A stretch of 64,000 nucleotides of DNA from Rhizophlyctis rosea. Lineage: Eukaryota > Chytridiomycota > Chytridiomycetes > Rhizophlyctidales > Rhizophlyctidaceae. The DNA lies in assembly GCA_027596075.1 (NCBI GenBank), contig JADGJC010000153.1, positions 1-64,000 of the forward strand. The letters run 5' to 3'. The notes beneath the pieces are model-generated. The model searched no databases and was not told where the DNA came from. It saw nothing but the letters and a program-made list of their open reading frames with translations. Below, one piece after another: positions 34,149 through 46,344 of this stretch. The position numbers were made by a program, and so were the translations under genes. How positions within the stretch are numbered: position 1 is the first letter of the stretch; every line of letters starts with the position of its first letter.

Positions 34149-34687
34149 TAGTTTGATAGATTCAGATGGATAGTAGACCATAGCATACTTAGCAAGACTG
34201 GTAATAATAGTGGCGGGGAACTCTTGCGCTCCATGCTGACTATGCTGACAAGCACATGCATGCACATGTGCAGTGACAGGTTCGGATCCGGGCATCTCTT
34301 GCAAGAGGTATGGGTCATTCGTAGCACCCAATCCTCTACCGGTGGACTCGGACTGTCTGTCCAAAGCACTCAAAGCGCGTCACTGCGTCAGAGACTTGAA
34401 GGTGTTGCGTGATTCTACATACCATTCCACAAGCGTCAATGAGCTAATTTGACTGTGCCACCAGAGCTGACGCGATATTGCTGGGGTTCAGGCACGTGAC
34501 GTAACAGGTCCAGAAAATAGCACACCATGAGGGAATCCTGCCCAATCTTGATGTTTGCGACATCTAGAGTGCATATCGATAGCACAGGAAGTCCAGTCTG
34601 CAAGGATCGTCATTTGACAGCACACTATTGGAATAAAGGGGGAACCACGCGCAAACTTCTTGGGCAAGTCATTGCGCACTCGTACAC
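34149..34687. other. Intergenic, no supported gene
   Basis: 539 bases before the amidohydrolase start. No coding frame with support. Confidence 0.45.
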
Positions 34688-37600
34688 ATGGACGCTGACG
34701 AGGAGCACGAGCCGTTGGTGCCCCCAGACCCAAGCACGCTCATCCGATCTCGTGCCAACCGTCGCAGCAAACTCAAATCCATAGCCCTTCTCCTAGCTGC
34801 CGTCGCTCTCTTATTCATAGTCTTCAGTTACGTCGTTCTGAGCCGATACGATGACCGGCCCCCTGAGCTGCGACAGTGGGCGTCCGCTTCCCGTGCAAGA
34901 CCCATCTCCGCAGCAGACTACAAATACGGTCTCGAAAAGTGCCACCCCCCCAAGTATTCTGAGCCCCTTTCCGGCTCTAAGCGCGTGCAGAATGGAAGGT
35001 TTGAATTGGGTAGGAACGATACCATCGAGCCCCACGCGGTGTGGGTCCGCAATTCCACCTTGTGGGATGGAATAGCGGACGCGCCGAAGGAAGGGTGGGA
35101 TGTTTTGTTCTACAAGGGCATCATTCGGCTCGTGAAACCAAACAATGAGATGAATCAATCGGTTATTGATAAGGTTTTGAAGCCGGGGACTGCGATTCAG
35201 ATCTTGGATATAGAAGGTCGTTTTGTTACTCCCGGACTGGTGGACCAGCATAGGTAGTGTACTAAACCGCCGACGATGATATTTAAATCCACATTATCTG
35301 AAATGTTCGTTTAGTCATGCGGGATTGGATTCATGGCCATCACTTGAGGCCGGCGAAGACGTAAATGAAATGACGGACAGCCCGACAGTGCCAATGCTTC
35401 GCGCTCTAGATGGCTTTGAGTAAATATTGCTAGTAAACAAATATTGAATAACAAACATAGCTAAGCCATCTATACCCACAGTCCACACGACCCAGCAATT
35501 GGTATCATCAATTCGGTAGGAGTCCTCACGTTCAACACAAGATTGCAGTCGTTCATCCAACATCCATTCCCAGGGAGGCGTGACGACTTCTCTTATTCTG
35601 CCAGGCTCGGGAAACCTGATGGGTGGAGAAGCCTATGTCATAAAGCATCGCTACATGCCGCATACAACGGTCAACAGTATGCTTCTCAACACCGGAATGA
35701 CCAACGAGGATGGAAGGCAGTGGCGGTGGATGAAGATGGCTTGTGGTCCGTATAGAAATGGTCGTCATTCCTTACCTCTAAATACATTCGCTTACATCGA
35801 TTATAGGAGAGAACCCGTTCTGGTACGGAACCAGAGGAATGATGCCGGAATCACGGCTTGGCGAAGGGTGGCTTCTCCGCCAACGTTTTGAGCAAGCCCG
35901 GGCGCTCAAGCGCTCCCAGGACGATTGGTGTTCCTCCGCCTCCCTTGCCGCGCAAAAGTACGGCGAAGAAAGCGCGCATTTCTTTGTGGATGGTAGATAT
36001 CCGGAAGACTTGAAGCATGAGAGTTTGGTGGCTTTACTTCGCGGGGATATTAGGTTGAATGTTCATTGTTACGAGGTCAGGGATAGTGACTGGGCTTTGA
36101 TCTAATGAGGCGAAGAAACTGATGGCGGCGATTTGATTTACAGACATATGACATTGAACTCCTTATCCGTACCGCACATGAATTCGATTTCAATATCACC
36201 ACTTTCCATCATGCATTGGAAGCGTGGGAGATTGCGGGCATCCTAGCGAAGGAGAATATTTCTGCCGCCATTTTTGTGTGTATAAGACTATCCCGTTTAA
36301 AGAAGTGTTTTTCATTCAGTCTTAATGTATTTCATGCCTAGGCCGACAACTGGGGATACAAACGCGAGGCGTATGGGGCGTCCACCAAGGCTCCTACAGT
36401 CTTGACAGAAGCGGGAGTAGATGTGTCATTGAAGAGCGACCACCCTGTTATCAACTCTCAGGTGAGATCCATTCTGAAAAAGATTGTTGCTAGATATATG
36501 TTCTAATCGCTTAATTCATCACATCCAGCAACTCATGTTCGAAGCAGCGAAAGCCCATTATTATGGTTTCCCTGCTCATCTAGCTATTAAGAGCGTAACG
36601 TCCGTGCCGGCCAAGAAAATTGGTGCTGGATGGAGGGTTGGGAGCGTGGCGGAAGGTTATGATGCTGATGTCGTTATTTGGGATCGGTTAGTGTTCTTGT
36701 CCGTGCGTTTCACAGCGCCATATGTTAACTCCCTCTCGGCAACAGAAACCCACTAGCACTTGGAGCGCGTCCCATAAAAGTATACACTGATGGCCACCTC
36801 ACTATCTCGAACCCGTGGACGAAAATACCGGCCCCAGATCCAGCGGCCGACATTTTGCACCATGAACAAAAGTGCCCGGATAAGGCTCGCGCGTACGTGG
36901 TTACGAATGTTGGGACGTTGTATGCGGATGAGAATACCGTGCTGCGGAATGTTAGCATTGGTGTTAAGGATGGGGTGATTGAGTGTATTGAGAGTGGGAG
37001 CGGATGTGGGATGGTTGCGGGGGAAGTTTTTGATTTGAGGGGTGGGAGTGTTATTCCTGTGAGTATCTTGAGGTATTGCGAAATTGGAAGGGTGTGGAAC
37101 GCGTTTTGCTCATGATGGGATAATGTAGGGTCTGGTTTCGACGAATGTCCGTCTAGGGCTTGGTGAAATTTCTGCAGAAGATTCGACGAAAGATGGGGTT
37201 GCTAGGGGCGTTGATCCGAAGAGTGGGGGTGTGAGAGCTGTTGATGGGTTGAGGGTTGGGAATTCGAAGATGTTGGAGTCGACGTGGAGGGGAGGTTCGT
37301 GTCATGCTGTCATCACCTGGATGGGGTTTTTGACCAGGGCCATCAAATGTCTGATGCCAGTGCGCTTTTGTAGGAGTTTTGGCTTCGATTAGTCCGCCGA
37401 ATTCGGAAGGGATTGTGAAGGGGCAGAGTGTTGCTTTTTGGGTTGGGGCATCAGGTTGGTCTGACTGGTCTTCTGATGGGCAAACCAGGTTGAAGGCTGA
37501 CGTGGATGAGTTTAGATTATGATAGCGCTGTCGTTAAGGATGTGGCGGCTCTCCACGTTGCAATTGGAGATGGTGCCAAAGATGGTAAAAATTCAGGCTC

Positions 37601-38409
37601 GGAAATTGACCTGACGGAAGTTGACGCAATTACTTCATGCATCAGGAGGTCATGCGAATTCTATTTCTGGACAAATTGGTCTGTTGAGACGAATTTTGTC
37701 AGATGCTGTCGGGACGAAAGATGCCGCACTGAAAGAGAATCCGTGGACCAAGGTTGTGAGAGGGGAGTTGCCACTTGTTGTCCAGGTGAGTAGTATTCGT
37801 ATATAACCACCAAATCCCATCCCGGTCACTGAGCACATCCTTGATTCCCGGCAGGCTGACGAAGCGAACGACATATCCCGTCTCATCGCTCTCAAACGCG
37901 AGATCGAGTCTCTTCATAACAGTAGTACCCCCATCCGCCTCACAATCCTCGGAGGCGTCGAAGCATGGGTCGTAGCCCCCCAACTAGCCAAAGCCTCCAT
38001 CCCCGTCATCCTCTCCCCAGCGCGTTGCGTACCAGGCACATGGGAAACCAGACGGTGCCGCGTGCAATGGTCAACTCCCAGCTCTGTACGCATCTTGCGA
38101 GAAGCGGGTGTTAAAGTTGGGTTGAGTGTTAGTGAGATTGGGTATGCAAGGGGGTTGAGGTGGGAGGCTGGGTGGGCTAGGGAGGATGCTAATTATGGGG
38201 AGAAGAGGGAGGTGGTGTCGGTTCATGAGGCTATTGCTTTTGTTCCTTGGCCGGTTGCGGAGGGTGTGGGGGGGGGGATGGTTGGGTGGGTGAAGGCGGG
38301 GGGGAGGGCGAGTTTTGTTGGGTTTCGGGGGGATGTACTTGGATTTGATGGGAGGGTGGAGATTGTTGGGGATGGAGGGAGGGTTGGGTGTTGGCCTGAG
38401 CAGGATTGA
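34688..38409 (+). CDS. Membrane-anchored amidohydrolase-superfamily protein (one frame break)
   Basis: Thirteen exons: 34688-35253, 35315-35419, 35482-35515, 35574-35745, 35807-36075, 36144-36275, 36342-36461, 36529-36686, 36746-37058, 37129-37294, 37374-37454, 37516-37785, 37855-38409. The N-terminus is a type II anchor: acidic cytosolic head, then SIALLLAAVALLFIVFSYVVL. The hydrolase core carries VTPGLVDQHSHAG (metal-binding HxH), GGVTTSLILPGSGNLMGG, LNVHCYE, TTFHHALEAW and SLKSDHPVINSQ, the usual His/His/Asp metal ligands, then GYDADVVIWDRNPL of the composite domain. A second, degenerate amidohydrolase-like half follows (NVSIGVKDGVIECIE, VIPGLVSTN, VAALHVAIG, ISGQIGLLRRIL) without the HxH. 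Frame changes by one base near 37619-37625 (after EIDLTEV, before TQLLHASGG). Substrate unknown. Confidence 0.8.
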
Positions 38410-38678
38410 GAGCTGTTTGTAAATGTGCTTGTACAACAGGAGCAGTTGTCTTGCCCATCACCCAAGTTGCGTCGCCGAAGCTGATCGACTTTGTGATAGA
38501 TTACTGAATGACACAGAACACGTCATCAATCTGTTGACCTTGCTCCCCAAACTTCGCCCACCGTCCAAGCAGTTCTCATTTTTCCTGCAATAGATCCGGA
38601 TTTTTCCACGAACGACAGGAAGCCACCCATCTCTTGACCGTCACCGACACCTAAAATACATAGCAAATCGTCGAAAGC

Positions 38679-39939
38679 ATGGCAACCGTCCACATAGTCC
38701 CCGACGTCCTCCACATCATCTTCGCTCTTCCCGACCTTTCGATCCCCGACCTGCTGAATGCGTCTGCCGTCAGTGGTTCGCACTCCTTCGCAATGACCAA
38801 AGCCAGATATGGAAGTCTAAACTTGTTGGAGGGTTTCCGGAGGGGTCTTTGCCGGTTCGGTATGGGGAGGAGAGTTGGAGGGATGTGGCGACGTTGTGGT
38901 GGGCTTGGAGGTCGTTGGGCTTTGGAGGGGAGGTAGTTGAGTTGGGGGATTTAGATGAGGCCACGGTGGTAGAGGAAGTCGGGGAGTCGGAGACGTTGAA
39001 GAGGAGAAGTGATGGGGTTGTACGGGACTTGACGACTGCGTACTCTCCAGCACTGGGAAGTGGTCTCCAAGGGGTACAACCGAACGGTCAAACAATTGAC
39101 AAGCTTAACGGTCGTAAAGTCTACGTTGACACGGTGTTCACGGAAACAAGCGCTGACACGCAGTCAATGCAACATTGCGCATTCGCCATCGATTACAAAC
39201 GAGCCAATATCACTGCAGTCGACTCACCGAACGCCAGCATCACCTTTGAAGACTGGAACACGCGCAATCCCGTTTCGTCTCCAGTTCCGTATGCCAATTT
39301 CTGGAAAGATGCTCGCTCGATCATTGCGGCTCTATGATAAGTGGGATGTGTCCTGAACCATGGGAGGGATCCGCCGATGTCATAGTGGCTTCATTGGGGA
39401 CACCACCATCATCTCTCGATATATGCAGTGGCAATGGGATTTATCCGCTCTACGACCATAACGAAACCCTCCTCGCTTACGTCCCATTCTACCCTTACGA
39501 AGATTATGATCTCGTTCTCGTGCGCCTTACGGACAAAGAACAGATCGCATCATACAGCATCCCGCATAATACACCCTGCTACGCAGTGAAAGTTACCAGA
39601 TTCAATGTATTTCTCTTATGTCGAGGTGAATGTTGGGTGTTTGACCTGAAACTGACGCTCCTTTACACCATCGACATATCTGTAGACGGTATTCCAAAGA
39701 ATGAATGTCTGCTGAAGGTGGAGGATTGGATGATGATCTTTACTCCATGGGAGGGGCGTTATGATATGTTGTCGGTGCTGGATCCGAAGGTTGGGGCTTA
39801 GCGGAATGTGGAGATACCCTTCAAGGAGCTGCCAGGTGATCAGCGAGATGGATATCACTTCACCACGATGGAATATCCTGTTGATGGCGCAGGAAGGAGG
39901 ACGGGTGCGGGGGGCGTCAATCGGCATTACTGGCGTTGA
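38679..39939 (+). pseudogene. Broken F-box family gene, copy 1
   Basis: The ATG at 38679 opens MATVHIVPDVLHIIFALPDL, an F-box start. Relative to copy 2, about 7 bases are missing near 38757, and the frame then moves to one encoding ECVCRQWFALLRND, SWRDVATLWWAWRS and RSDGVVRDLTTAYSPA. A second shift occurs near 39330. The third frame (TRFNVFLLCRGECWVFDLKLTLLY, then VEDWMMIF) meets an in-frame TAG at 39799-39801. Homology continues past it (FTTMEYPVDGAGRRTGAGG, NRHYWR) to a TGA at 39937-39939 where copies 2 and 3 have a Trp codon. With two shifts, a stop and a 7-base deletion, decay is more likely than sequencing error. Confidence 0.8.
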
Positions 39940-40567
39940 TGGAAATAGGTGGCGGAAAGTAGCCTCATATATGGATCTATAGGGTTACCCTATCTTAATT
40001 TGGAGTATGCTTACACACGGCCTACTACATCGATTGATGTAAAGAATGGAATCGCTAGGAATAATGTTTTCCATACAATACACACTCATAAAGATTGATA
40101 AACCGGGTGAAATTGATCAGGTTGATATAATGGCTCGTTGAATTTCGATCTGGTGGGTCTGAGTGGTGGCTTGGGTCCAACTCTTTCTCCTGTCTTTTCA
40201 CCAGCTCTCCCACTCTTCATCTTCGTCACCAACAACCTGGTTCGCAAACAAAAATCATCTCACATCTCACGAAGCCGCGTAAAGTCACCATGGCCCGCCA
40301 CAACTCTTGGGTCTTCTCCGACCAACACTCAACGACCCAACTCGTGCACTGAATCATTCATTCGTCAAACCGAGTTCCTCCGCCCACAACACGCCATACT
40401 GTATCACGCCAAGGCGCAAAAACCGAAAAATGACTTGCAAATGGGCAAAAGCATCTATAGGCAGCAAACACCCGGTTTGCTTGCGAGATTCATATGCACA
40501 TGCATTTGCTTCGTGATGGCGCCTTTACACATGATTTCTATGCTCTTAAATAGACCTGCACCTGCTA
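39940..40567. other. Spacer between inverted F-box copies
   Basis: 628 bases between the convergent copies 1 and 2. A plus-strand frame (40138-40602) runs through but has no ATG-supported domain and overlaps the end of copy 2, so it is not called. Confidence 0.4.
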
Positions 40568-41860
40568 CTACCGCTTCAACCACCGCCAATAATGCCGATT
40601 GAGGCCCCCAGCTCCCGTCCTCCGTCCCTCATCATCAACAGGATACTCGACTGTAGTGAAGTAATAGCCAATTTGCTTCGTAGAGTAGGTAAAGGGTACC
40701 TTGACGGCCTGGTAACGCCCAACTTTCGGATCCATGACTGAAAAAGAACCATAATCCCTCCCATTCCGGCTGAAGCACATCATCCAATCCTCCACCTGGA
40801 AGAGATGGTGAAAGCGATTATGCTGATCATAGACTAAGAGATCGATGCGGTAGAGAAGCGTCAATTTCAGATCAAACACCCAGCATTCTCGTTCGCAAAA
40901 GAGGAAGACGTTGAATCTGGTGACTTCGACTCGGCGACAGGGCGTGTTTGGAAGGATAGTGTAGGAAGCGACTTGAACTTTATCTTTCAATCGTAGGAGG
41001 ACGAGGGTGCGGGGATCGCAAGCGTAACTGTGCAGGAAGTAGGCTAGGATGCTCTCGTTATGGGCGTAGAGGGCGTGGATGATGTCGCCGCAGGTTATTT
41101 CCATGGTAGATTGGGGATTGTCCAGTGAGATGAGTTTGACTTCTCTGAAACCATCCCAAGCCCCGGGTACCCACTCTTCTGCCGTCATTTGAGAACCGCA
41201 GATGATGGCTGAGCTGTTGTATTCCCATAATTGTGGGGATGGTATCGGGTTGCCTGTATCCCAACTCTCGTAGGTCGTGTTCCCGTCAGGTGCTTTGTGT
41301 CCTATGATGTCGCTTCGTTTGTAGATGAGACGGCGATCGACACTGGTAATCGAACGGGTGGGAAGGTTTTCGTCGTTTAGCACGGTGAGGGTGTGAGTTG
41401 AGGAGGTCCAAGAACCAGGATTCCGGAGCGTGGCTACTGTTTGACCCGTTGGCCAGACGCCCCTCAATCTGAGGTCTTGCGCGGGGGAGTATGCGCTCGT
41501 CAAGTCCCGTACGACCCCGTCACTTCTTCTCGTCAACGTCTCCGACTGGTCAAATTCCTTTACTTCTGTGACGGTTTCTAGCTGTTCCAGTTTGATTAGC
41601 TCCGCACCAGACCCTCATGACCTCCAAGCCCACCACAGCGTTGCTACATCACGCCAACTTTCACTTCCGTACAAGACTGGAAGACACCCCTCCGGACACC
41701 CTTCGACGATCTTCAACTTCCATAGGTGGCCGTGGTCGTTCCGCAGGAGCGCACACCACTGACGGCAGACAATCTCACACGTGAGCAGGTCGCGGATGGA
41801 GATGTCCGACACAGAGAAGATGAGGTGGAGGATTTCAGGTAGGACTGAGACGGTTGCCAT
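40568..41860 (-). pseudogene. F-box family gene, copy 2 (near-intact, one in-frame stop)
   Basis: The best-preserved member, on the opposite strand. The ATG at 41860 starts MATVSVLPEILHLIFSVSDI, followed by LLTCEIVCRQWCALLRND and HLWKLK, a good F-box. A single frame then runs to 40568 (431 codons), interrupted only by TGA at 41615-41617, just after TLWWAWRS; copy 1 has a Leu codon there. Downstream sequence stays open for 322 codons, with RSDGVVRDLTSAYSPA, TRFNVFLFCERECWVFDLKLTLLY, VEDWMMCF and the ending GLNRHYWRWLKR. One substitution would restore it, so it may be a very recent pseudogene, a readthrough gene or an assembly error. F-box proteins are SCF adaptors; the C-terminal domain is unfamiliar and could be beta-propeller-like. 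Confidence 0.7.
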
Positions 41861-42309
41861 TTCCCGGAAGACACGGTGCGCGTGTGGTGAGTATGGTGAC
41901 TCCAAGGCAAACAATCAGGCAGTACAAAGGGTTGTGGGAATGCGGGGCAGATGGACGAGGAACAAGCTGGGAACAAGCGAATGGTGCGAAAATTGCACGG
42001 AACCGTCAAAGCCCTCATGCCATGTGCCCCAAGCCAGGCCCCAGGGCTGACCAAATGAACACTATGCACCAGAGTTCACAGCTTCCCCTTAGCTTTGTCT
42101 CACACACTCTCTTCTCAACCTTTTCATTCATCCTTACTGATTGGCGGCCGAATTCATTCCATGGCTCTTGTTCATAGCAAATAGGTAACTGTATACACCT
42201 ATTCATTCGCCATAATGTTTTGTCTCGGCTCAACGGCAATCCCAGAAACTGATCAGACTGATGATAGATTAGTTAGATGGATCACGTGGTTTATCCCTGG
42301 CTTCACTGC

Positions 42310-42496
42310 TTCAAAGGTTGGGACCTTCCAGCGCATCCAAATACCTGACAGCTGCGATGAGCCCTCTGGCGATCAACCAGCTTCTGCGCGAACGGGATAC
42401 TACTTCACCACCATTGAATACCCAATCGATGCGGCGGGGAGGAGGACAGGGGCAGGAGGTGTTAGTAGGCATTACTGGCGTTGGTTGAAGCGGTAG
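42310..42496 (+). pseudogene. F-box family fragment, copy 3 (C-terminus only)
   Basis: About 62 codons matching the last part of copy 2: KVGTFQRIQIP, GYYFTTIEYPIDAAGRR, and the ending GVSRHYWRWLKR. It lacks the F-box and central part. It lies ~450 bp beyond the start of copy 2 in the opposite orientation. Confidence 0.75.
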
Positions 42497-42884
42497 TTAG
42501 GTAGTTAGCAAAATGTAGAAATGTATGGAGTCCAGCTAGCATTACACGTGTGTCCAAAGCAGATGTATAAAATGAATACCATGGCTGCAGTTTGTGCGTG
42601 AATCAGAGTCAGGGTTTTGTTTGTGATCATGTATTGCGTTCCATCACGCGCCAGGGGATAGTTCTGGCGGGAAGGATATTTCATTTTGACATGATGTGGC
42701 TGGCAAGTGTGCAATTGGAAATGCGAAGGTTGGCCAACGCGCGTACGCGTCCCTCCACGTCCCCCCTTTCACCACCATCTCCTTCTTTCCCTTATTCAAC
42801 CACAAGCTCTAATTAGCTCACGTTGATCGGAGACGCCGCAAATCACCAGCAGCGTTCTCATCAAAATTATTGGGAACAGTCCTC
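42497..42884. other. Intergenic, promoter region of threonine aldolase
   Basis: 388 bases with no gene. Contains GCGCGTACGCGT (42739-42750), an ACGCGT Mlu-box-like core, and a pyrimidine-rich stretch before the ATG. Confidence 0.4.
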
Positions 42885-44762
42885 ATGGTTCGCCCCCTCT
42901 TACATCATTTCCGGACAAGGTTCTCTGCCCCAGCCCGCGCAGCAGGTCAACACCTTGCCCGATGTAGTTCCTCCACCACAACACGCTATGCCACCTCACG
43001 CGAAGTCGCGGCAGGAGACATCTTATATGATCTGCGGAGTGATACTGGTTGGTTCTGGAGCAAGACTCGTCCTTTTTTGGAAGAACATGACTGATTCTAC
43101 GCGTCCCGCACAGTTACAAAACCGACCCGCGCTATGTTGGAGGCTATGGCTAGAGCTGAAGTTGGGGATGATGTATACGACGTAGGTGCACCAGTCACAT
43201 AGACGCTTACACCATGGAACTTTGCTTCTGTGGTCCAAAAAATAAACACGCGTATCGCCTATATAGGAAGACCCAACAGTAAACAAACTACAAAGTCGCG
43301 TAGCGGATATGACCGGTCACGAAGCAGCACTATTCTGTCCCACGGCCACTATGACCAACCAGGTTCGTTTGGGATGAACTATTGCTGAATCGTTCATGGT
43401 CGTTATGTAGCGCAAATGGTGTTCTTAATGGCATATCAATGGACATCGATTCTCACCATTGGACATAAGATCGCTATCCGGACACACCTCACACAACCCC
43501 CATATTCCATCATCTGCGATTCCCGTTCACATATCTTCAATTACGAAGCGGCAGGAGCTTCATTTCACAGTGGTAGGCAAAACATCCCCCTTGACCCCCT
43601 TCCCGATCAAATGTGATTCACTAAGACATCTGACAGGCGCAGGAGTAATACCCATCAAAGCACACCACCTAACCATCGCCGACATCCAAAAGCAATGGAT
43701 AATAGACGACGACATACACCACGCACCTACCAAATTGGTGTGTTTGGAGAACACGCTTGATGGTGAGGTACATCTTTTGCAAGTAGCTGAGCTTGTTTCA
43801 ACTATGTCTAAGCGTGTTAGGATAGTAGATCTTCCCGATAGACGAGATACGGTACGTTGCGTTTGTCAAATTTAGTGAAGAGAAAGTGTAAGATTCTCAC
43901 AAAAAATGCAGACAAATCTGTGACACGTCCCGGCAAAACGGAATCCGTACACATCTTGATGGGGCTCGACTTTGGAACGCCAGCGTTGCCACTGGGATTG
44001 AGTTGAAGGATTGGTGTAGACATTTTGATTCTGTAAGATCCAAGCGTCGTATGAGTAGCAAATGCGTGTATTGACCATTGCTTATGGGAGCAGGTTTCTT
44101 TGTGTTTTTCGAAAGGTGAGTGTTCAATGGGTGTGGGACATTGTTCATATGGGGTTAATTTTTCCCGCGTATCCTCAACAAGGTCTTGGTGCACCAATTG
44201 GGTCTATATTAGTTGGTAAGGAACGCGCAGGTAATTGAACATACAGTTATCATACTTGTGACGCGTGGCAATCGCAGGTCCACAACCTTTCATCAGAAAA
44301 GCTAAACATTTCCGGAAGCTGTTTGGTGGCGGGTAAGTAAACTTATCACTCGCTTTGCCACATGGATAGTTGTTCCCCTCCATCCTTTGCTAACCACCTT
44401 TGGACTAACGTGACAACCAAAACAGCTGGCGCCAATCCGGCCTCCTAGCCGCCGCCGCCCTCCACTCCCTAAACCACCACCTCCCACTCTTACACCACGA
44501 CCACGAAAACGCCACCCTCCTCGCTACAGGTCTATCGAAACTGTGGTTCCGCATAACGAAACGGGTAGATACGAACATGGTGTGGGCGGAAGCACCAGTT
44601 TCTACCGCGGACGAGATTGAGACAATTTTGAGGGAGGCGGGTGTTAGGTGTTTTGGTGGGGAGGGGACGGAGATGAGATTTGTTGTTCATAGCGGGGTTG
44701 GGAGGGAGGGGGTTGAGTATGTTTTGGGGGTTTTGGAGAAGGGGTTGGGAGGGGGCAAGTAG
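42885..44762 (+). CDS. Low-specificity L-threonine aldolase, likely mitochondrial
   Basis: Eleven exons: 42885-43047, 43114-43181, 43267-43362, 43470-43572, 43637-43767, 43829-43851, 43912-44032, 44094-44115, 44183-44215, 44278-44332, 44426-44762 (383 aa), all in phase; two are only 22-23 nt. A basic, Ser/Arg-rich leader ([20 protein letters not shown]) precedes the enzyme and looks like a mitochondrial targeting peptide. Family motifs: [62 protein letters not shown], the PLP-site [11 protein letters not shown], and [14 protein letters not shown] with the lysine that forms the Schiff base. It converts threonine or allo-threonine to glycine and acetaldehyde, an alternative glycine source. The leader is unusual for fungal GLY1-type enzymes, which are usually described as cytosolic. 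Confidence 0.92.
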
Positions 44763-45110
44763 GTCGTAAGCTTGTGTGTGGAGATTTTAGTGATGTCAAA
44801 TAGGAGGTTGTTTTGGTTGTTGATTCGTCGTGACAGGTTGCACAACTCGGGGATGACTTGCTGGAACTATGTTCTCGCAAACAGCAATGATTTTCCATGT
44901 TATTTGGTGAAAGATATTGCAAGGATATACAGAGCAGGGGAAAAACAGGACACAAATCTGGCAGCAATGATATGCACATAAGCCCGGAATAGACTCGAAA
45001 CAGCGAAAACCTAAAATACTAGGGCAGACAGCAAAGTAAGACATGTTTTTTGCCGGTTTCTTGTTTTCTGGTGGAATCAATGCGCGGGAGGTGTTGGTGG
45101 TTTTCTGGCT
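44763..45110. other. Convergent 3' intergenic region
   Basis: 348 bases between converging stops. No gene seen. Confidence 0.5.
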
Positions 45111-45768
45111 TTAGTCAACCTGGATGATTGTAAAGGTGACAGAGGGTCAGTATGACTTCCCAACTTTGATTCACAATCATCAAAGGGATGGGCGCACACA
45201 CGCGTGGGAAGATGGATGGCACATACCTGATTGCCCTCCTCCTTGTGGTAGCCGTTGGCCTGATGGTAGTCGTTGCTCTTGTGGTGGCCGCTGGTCTGTT
45301 TCATGTCTTGTTCCACCATCTGTTGGATAATGGTATTGGTTTGTAAGTGATTGATTGGTGTAGTGATGTCATAGGAAAAGGCGCATGGTGATGCGAAGGA
45401 CCAATTGTGGGAAGATTCGTGCACGAGAACCAAAGGACGCAGGATACATACCATCTTGTTCGGATCGACCTTCGTACCGTTTTGCTGGTGTTTCTGTTTT
45501 TTTGTTTTCAATCATTCGTCAGCACCGTACGATTTCTAAACGACACCGCCAGCCTTTTCAATCAATGGACGACATGCACGAAACTCACCCCACCCCAACC
45601 GAAGAATCCGCCAAACTTGCTGGGTTTGGCATCAACGTTGTTGTTGTTGTGGACGACCTTGACGGCGGCGGGCGATTCTTTGACGTTGACTTTCTTGTCG
45701 GACGCCGCGGGGCGGACGGTTGCGCGGGCGGGGGTGTAGGGAGGGGGTGGGTAGGTGTCGTAGCACAT
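45111..45768 (-). CDS. Small His/Asn/Pro-rich hypothetical protein
   Basis: Four exons, 45768-45589, 45493-45452, 45319-45227 and 45119-45111, give 107 aa with every junction in phase, including a last exon of only three codons (Val-Asp-stop). The sequence starts with a Tyr/Pro-rich stretch (MCYDTYPPPPYTPAR), then a basic middle with VVHNNNNV, a short FGGFFGWGG core, and a His/Tyr/Asn-rich tail (GHHKSNDYHQANGYHK). No signal peptide or membrane helix. The consistent splicing argues that it is real; function is unknown. The His/Asn-rich tail could bind metal (speculation). Confidence 0.6.
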
Positions 45769-46344
45769 GTTTGTGGAGGTTGTTGGTAGTGTTGTGGGTT
45801 TTTGTATTTGTGCTTGGTGAGTTTCTTTTGGTGAAGGACGCAGACTTTGAGATTGTTTGATAGGAAGTGAAATGGAGGAAAAAGGCTCACGGTTGGGGCC
45901 CTTCATATCGTAGCTTCTCGACCTTGCGAGGGGAGGCAGGTATGCGCGTCGTGTGAGACATGGCTTGGTCGCGTTGTGTTAAATTCATACTAAGGATCCC
46001 TGGTAATGTGATGGGTGCATATTCCATCGTTCTCATGCGATTTACATCCACGTGCGGCCGGTGTTGACCAGAGATTCACTGGGTGGAGGGAGTTGGGTGG
46101 AGGGAATGACTCATTAGGCGATTGCTAGTAAACAAAAAAAGTCAGATACGCCAACATATGAAAGTTGAATTTCCGGTGAAATGCAGTCATAGATATATAT
46201 TACAAACAAATGCACAAAGTGGTATCCAACTAACATATTGCAAACTAACTTTCTCCCCATACCACCATCCAATCATATTTACAAAAAACGCATGCTAAAC
46301 TGTACTAAACCCCCCTTCCCTCCTTCCTTCACGCTCCACCACCC
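45769..46344. other. Intergenic, no supported gene
   Basis: 576 bases. AT-rich near 46130-46300, likely holding the 3' region of the CYSTM-like gene and the promoter of the small gene. Confidence 0.45.

Noticed and set aside
40138..40602. 154-codon frame between the F-box copies
   Set aside because: Overlaps the end of copy 2 on the other strand, lacks a start and has no domain.
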